Of a DNA stretch of 64,000 nt, positions 60,965 through 64,000 are shown piece after piece (the first letter of the stretch is position 1; each line of letters opens with the position of its first letter). A model generated the notes under the pieces. It was given only the letters and a program-made list of their open reading frames with translations. It was not told the origin of the DNA and made no database searches. The stretch lies in the NCBI RefSeq assembly GCF_025766255.1, contig NW_026516800.1, positions 42,359 through 106,358 on the forward strand. The letters are read 5' to 3'. The DNA comes from Zychaea mexicana (Eukaryota; Mucoromycota; Mucoromycetes; Mucorales; Lichtheimiaceae). The position numbers were made by a program, and so were the translations under genes.

Positions 60965-63900
60965 ATGAGTTCTCAAGGAGATCATCAGGAAGAGGTGTGT
61001 TGCGTTGTGTTACTCGCCATTTACCAAGACGAGCAAAAATCTCGGGCATAATTGGCTTCACCTGCAGATCGCGAAAACGTTCGTCGTATAAGTACTAATT
61101 CACTTCTGTAAAACCAGACGGAAATGCCCATTCGAACTTGCATTTGCGGGTCTACCACCCATTCTCGAAGAAGTTTCCACGGTTGTCCGCTGAATGAGCG
61201 TAATGTTCGACGCAGAATTGAGGAAAATGATGATAATAACGTACTGTCTTTTGAAAATGATGTATAATTGCTTTAGCTTCAGCTGCTTTTTGTGTACTTA
61301 TGAGCTATACCTTTTGTGTGGTTGCCAAACACTTTTCGTTTAGAATATTGACCCTATCCGCTGTTCTGGCTGTGGCTCTACTACCCATAATAACCCTTCT
61401 GATTCTGAATGTCCAGATAGTCTTGATAACATGGTGGAAGGTATACTTATTATTATACCTGTCCATGTTTTTTAGATCTACTATTAATACTAGACATATT
61501 TAGAAACTTTGGAAACGTTTGATGACGACATTTAACTGTCACTACAACTGCAGAGGAGATAATGTCAGATGATATACTTGAGCATGACAATGCTGATGAC
61601 GGCGTGGTAAATCTTCCAACAGCTTTTGAAGTTCCTCCTGTTCCTGCACGCCGATGTGCCAGCTGCGGATCGCCGGACCATAGACGTTCTTCGCACGCTA
61701 ATTGCCCGTTCAATTCACGCAATGTCACCTCTGAACATGGTGCCCAATACCAGATTGCATGCAGGGTGCCTTTTGTACCTCAAAATGTATTTGGCTCCAA
61801 TATTTGCTTTACGCCTAACAACAACTACTATCGTCGTCATATCTTCGAGTCTATGAATGTCGAATGCTCTTTTTGTCACGCTAAAATGTGGATTGATGAG
61901 CGCTTAGTTGCATCGTCTGTATCCAACCCTCGCTTTGGTATTTGCTGTACTTCTGGCAAGATACGCTTACCCCTCCCTCGCGCACCACCACAAGAGCTGT
62001 TATCACTTATCACTAATCACGATTCATCCGACCCTATTGCCACCAATTTCCACACCAATATCCGAGCCTATAACAGCATGTTTGCTTTCGCATCCATTCG
62101 CGCCAATCACGATCCCAACTTGGCGAGTGGACGAAATGGTGTTTCAACTTTTCGGATCAATGGCACCATGTATCACTGTCTCGGGCCACTTAGAGCCGAC
62201 AATCCAACACGCGCTAATTTCGCTCAAATTTACTTTTGCGATACCCAAGAGCAAACAACTCGACGCAGCACAATGTTCACGGGATTAAACAATGATATCA
62301 TCAACACGATTCAGGCAGTTATGCAGCGCCATAACGCGTTCGCACGTACACTCATTGCTGCAGCAGATGCATACCGTAATCAACCCGTAGGCACTATCCA
62401 GGTGGTTATCCGCGCTGCGCGTGAAATGGGTCGACGATATGATGTGCAGGCTCACCCGGAGGTTGCAGCTATGGTTGTCGAAGACAGCGTAGATGGCACG
62501 GCACAACCTCATGATATCGTTATCCATGATCGTGAGCGCGGCCTGCAGCAAATTAGCTCTCTACACGCATCATATATGCCCCTCCATTACGTCCTCATGT
62601 TCCCACACGGCGATAACGGATGGTACCTTGGATTGCGATGCGACTCTCATGACGGCAACAACGTTTCAGTTACCCTTTTGGATTATTGTGCATATATGCT
62701 AATGGTTCGGGACGGAGAGCATCAGACCTACAACCATCATTTCGGTCGACTATTCCAGCAGCTCATAGTCGACAATTATGCACGCATTGAGACATCACGC
62801 CTACAGTATATCCTGACGCACCAACGCGAGATTCGTGCTGAGGTGTACAGCGGTGTTGTCGACAATGTAAACGCACGTCAAATCGGAAGGTCGATTATTT
62901 TGCCGTCATCCTTTACAGGTGGTCCACGCTATATGAAGCAGATGCTTCAAGACGGCCTTGCTATCATTCGTCAACGGGGTAATCCAACTCTCTTCATCAC
63001 CTTCACATGCAACCCCAAATGGCCGAGATTACTTCCGAGCTGGAGCCTGGCCAGTACGCTTATGATCGACCTGATTTGTGCACCGTGTCTTTAAAATGAA
63101 ACTCGATGAGCTGCTTCATTACATTAACGACTCGAGCATTTTCGGCCGTGTTGCTGGGTACATGCGACTGTTGAATTCCAAAAACGAGGGTTGCCACACG
63201 TTCACATTCTTTTGATCCTGGATGAAAGCGAGCGCCCACACACACCCAATGATTATGATCGATTTGTATGTGCGGAGCTGCCTGATCCTGTGACCCAGCC
63301 TCAATTATATCGTACAGTGACAAGTTGCATGATCCATGGCCCCTGTAGTCGTGACAAACCTGATGCAGTGTGTATGTTGAACGGTCAGTGCCAACAACGA
63401 TATCCAAAGCCATTTTCCAACGAGACCAGGGTCAATGGTGACGGATATCCTATATATAGACGGCGTCGTAATGGTGCAAGCCATCGCTTCGCACGCAGTG
63501 GCTTCACAGCCAACAACAGCCATGTTGTTCCATACAACCCGTATCTGAGCCACAAATACGACGCACATATCAATGTGGAAATATGCACATCCTCGCGTGC
63601 GATCAAATATCTGTGTAAATATATCACCAAGGGATCAGATAGAGCACAACTGCAAGCAATGCGTTCTGCTGCGCCTGCAAACAATGCTCCTGCTACAAGC
63701 ACCACCACCACCACAGCAATCAGCAACCCACCACCACCAACAGCTAATACCACTGCCGCACCTGCCCCTGCTGATGTAGAGCAAGAAGCAATTGATGAGG
63801 TGGTTCAATACCAGAACGCTTCGGTATATCGGCCCTTGCGAGGCAGCATGGAGAACTCTACAGTTTTCAGTCCATATGCACCGTCCGACTGTTATGCGCC

Positions 63901-64000
63901 TAGATTTGCACTTGCCTGGAGAGGAAGTCGTTCGTTTTCGTGAAGACGTAACACAAAATGAGCTGACGAACATCCGGGAAGCATCAACTCACACCAAGCT
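60965..64000 (+). pseudogene. Helitron Rep/helicase, 5' part, decayed; helicase outside window
   Basis: A short first exon (MSSQGDHQEE) is followed by three exon-like blocks each with a CxxCG-x3-H-x7/8-CP module (near 61140, 61358 and 61652). The main frame 61562-63094 carries the Helitron_like_N region (LHASYMPLHYVLMFPHGDNG, SFTGGPRYMKQMLQDGLAII, NPTLFITFTCNPKWP). Further on, GLPHVHILLIL is the HUH nuclease motif (about 63201) and IKYLCKYITKGSDRA (about 63601) the Y2 tyrosine motif of Rep. Helitrons move as rolling circles with this nuclease. Defects: stop near 61112, frameshifts near 63022, 63080, 63170 and 63890. An Ala/Thr/Pro-rich insert (63661-63780) follows the Y2 motif. Confidence 0.88.

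Overview
The window looks like nuclear DNA of an early-diverging filamentous fungus, most likely Mucoromycota (Mucorales-like). Genes are broken by many short GT-AG introns (about 50-180 bp). The gene set includes fungal Atg1, Pkc1 with HR1-C2-C1-kinase order, a Tudor-less SMN, MED18 and GT71 mannosyltransferase. Mobile DNA includes Helitron, CACTA/tnp2, hAT and chromodomain DDE elements of types common in these fungi. No species call is possible from sequence alone. All gene models were assembled by hand from reading frame, splice sites and family motifs; for the intact multi-exon models the exon lengths sum to a whole number of codons.

Region 1 (1-36 kb) is ordinary gene-bearing DNA: atg1 (3' end cut off), an A20/AN1 zinc-finger protein, a DDT/WHIM chromatin factor, mitochondrial uL23, PKC1, a seven-transmembrane receptor-like protein, the tRNA CCA-adding enzyme, U5 snRNP 40K protein, SMN, CMC2, a GT71 mannosyltransferase, a large unrecognised protein with a polyproline tract, and mitochondrial mL50. 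Two themes recur. RNA processing: the U5-40K and SMN genes are divergent across one shared 596-bp spacer, with CCA1 convergent to U5-40K. Mitochondrial biogenesis: uL23m, mL50, CMC2 and probably CCA1.

Region 2 (36.7-54.7 kb) is a nested transposon graveyard. It holds two related minisatellite arrays in opposite orientation; two copies of a C2H2 zinc-finger family (one stopped by a nonsense codon, one truncated by fusion to a CACTA transposase); and a chromodomain DDE transposase split by a 1038-bp hAT element with a clean 8-bp duplication. It also holds a long degenerate gene joining a DDE-type RNase H fold to a DEDD 3'-5' exonuclease, itself interrupted by a TA-flanked MITE and by an AT-rich insertion. 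Two homologous small Cys/Lys-rich reading frames sit in the AT-rich parts.

Region 3 (55-59.6 kb) returns to host genes: a small CYSTM-type Cys-rich protein that emerges only after joining four tiny exons, MED18 (with an apparent frameshift) and an F-box/LRR protein. Region 4 (61-64 kb) is the 5' part of a decayed Helitron with HUH and Y2 motifs and three related zinc-knuckle-like modules.
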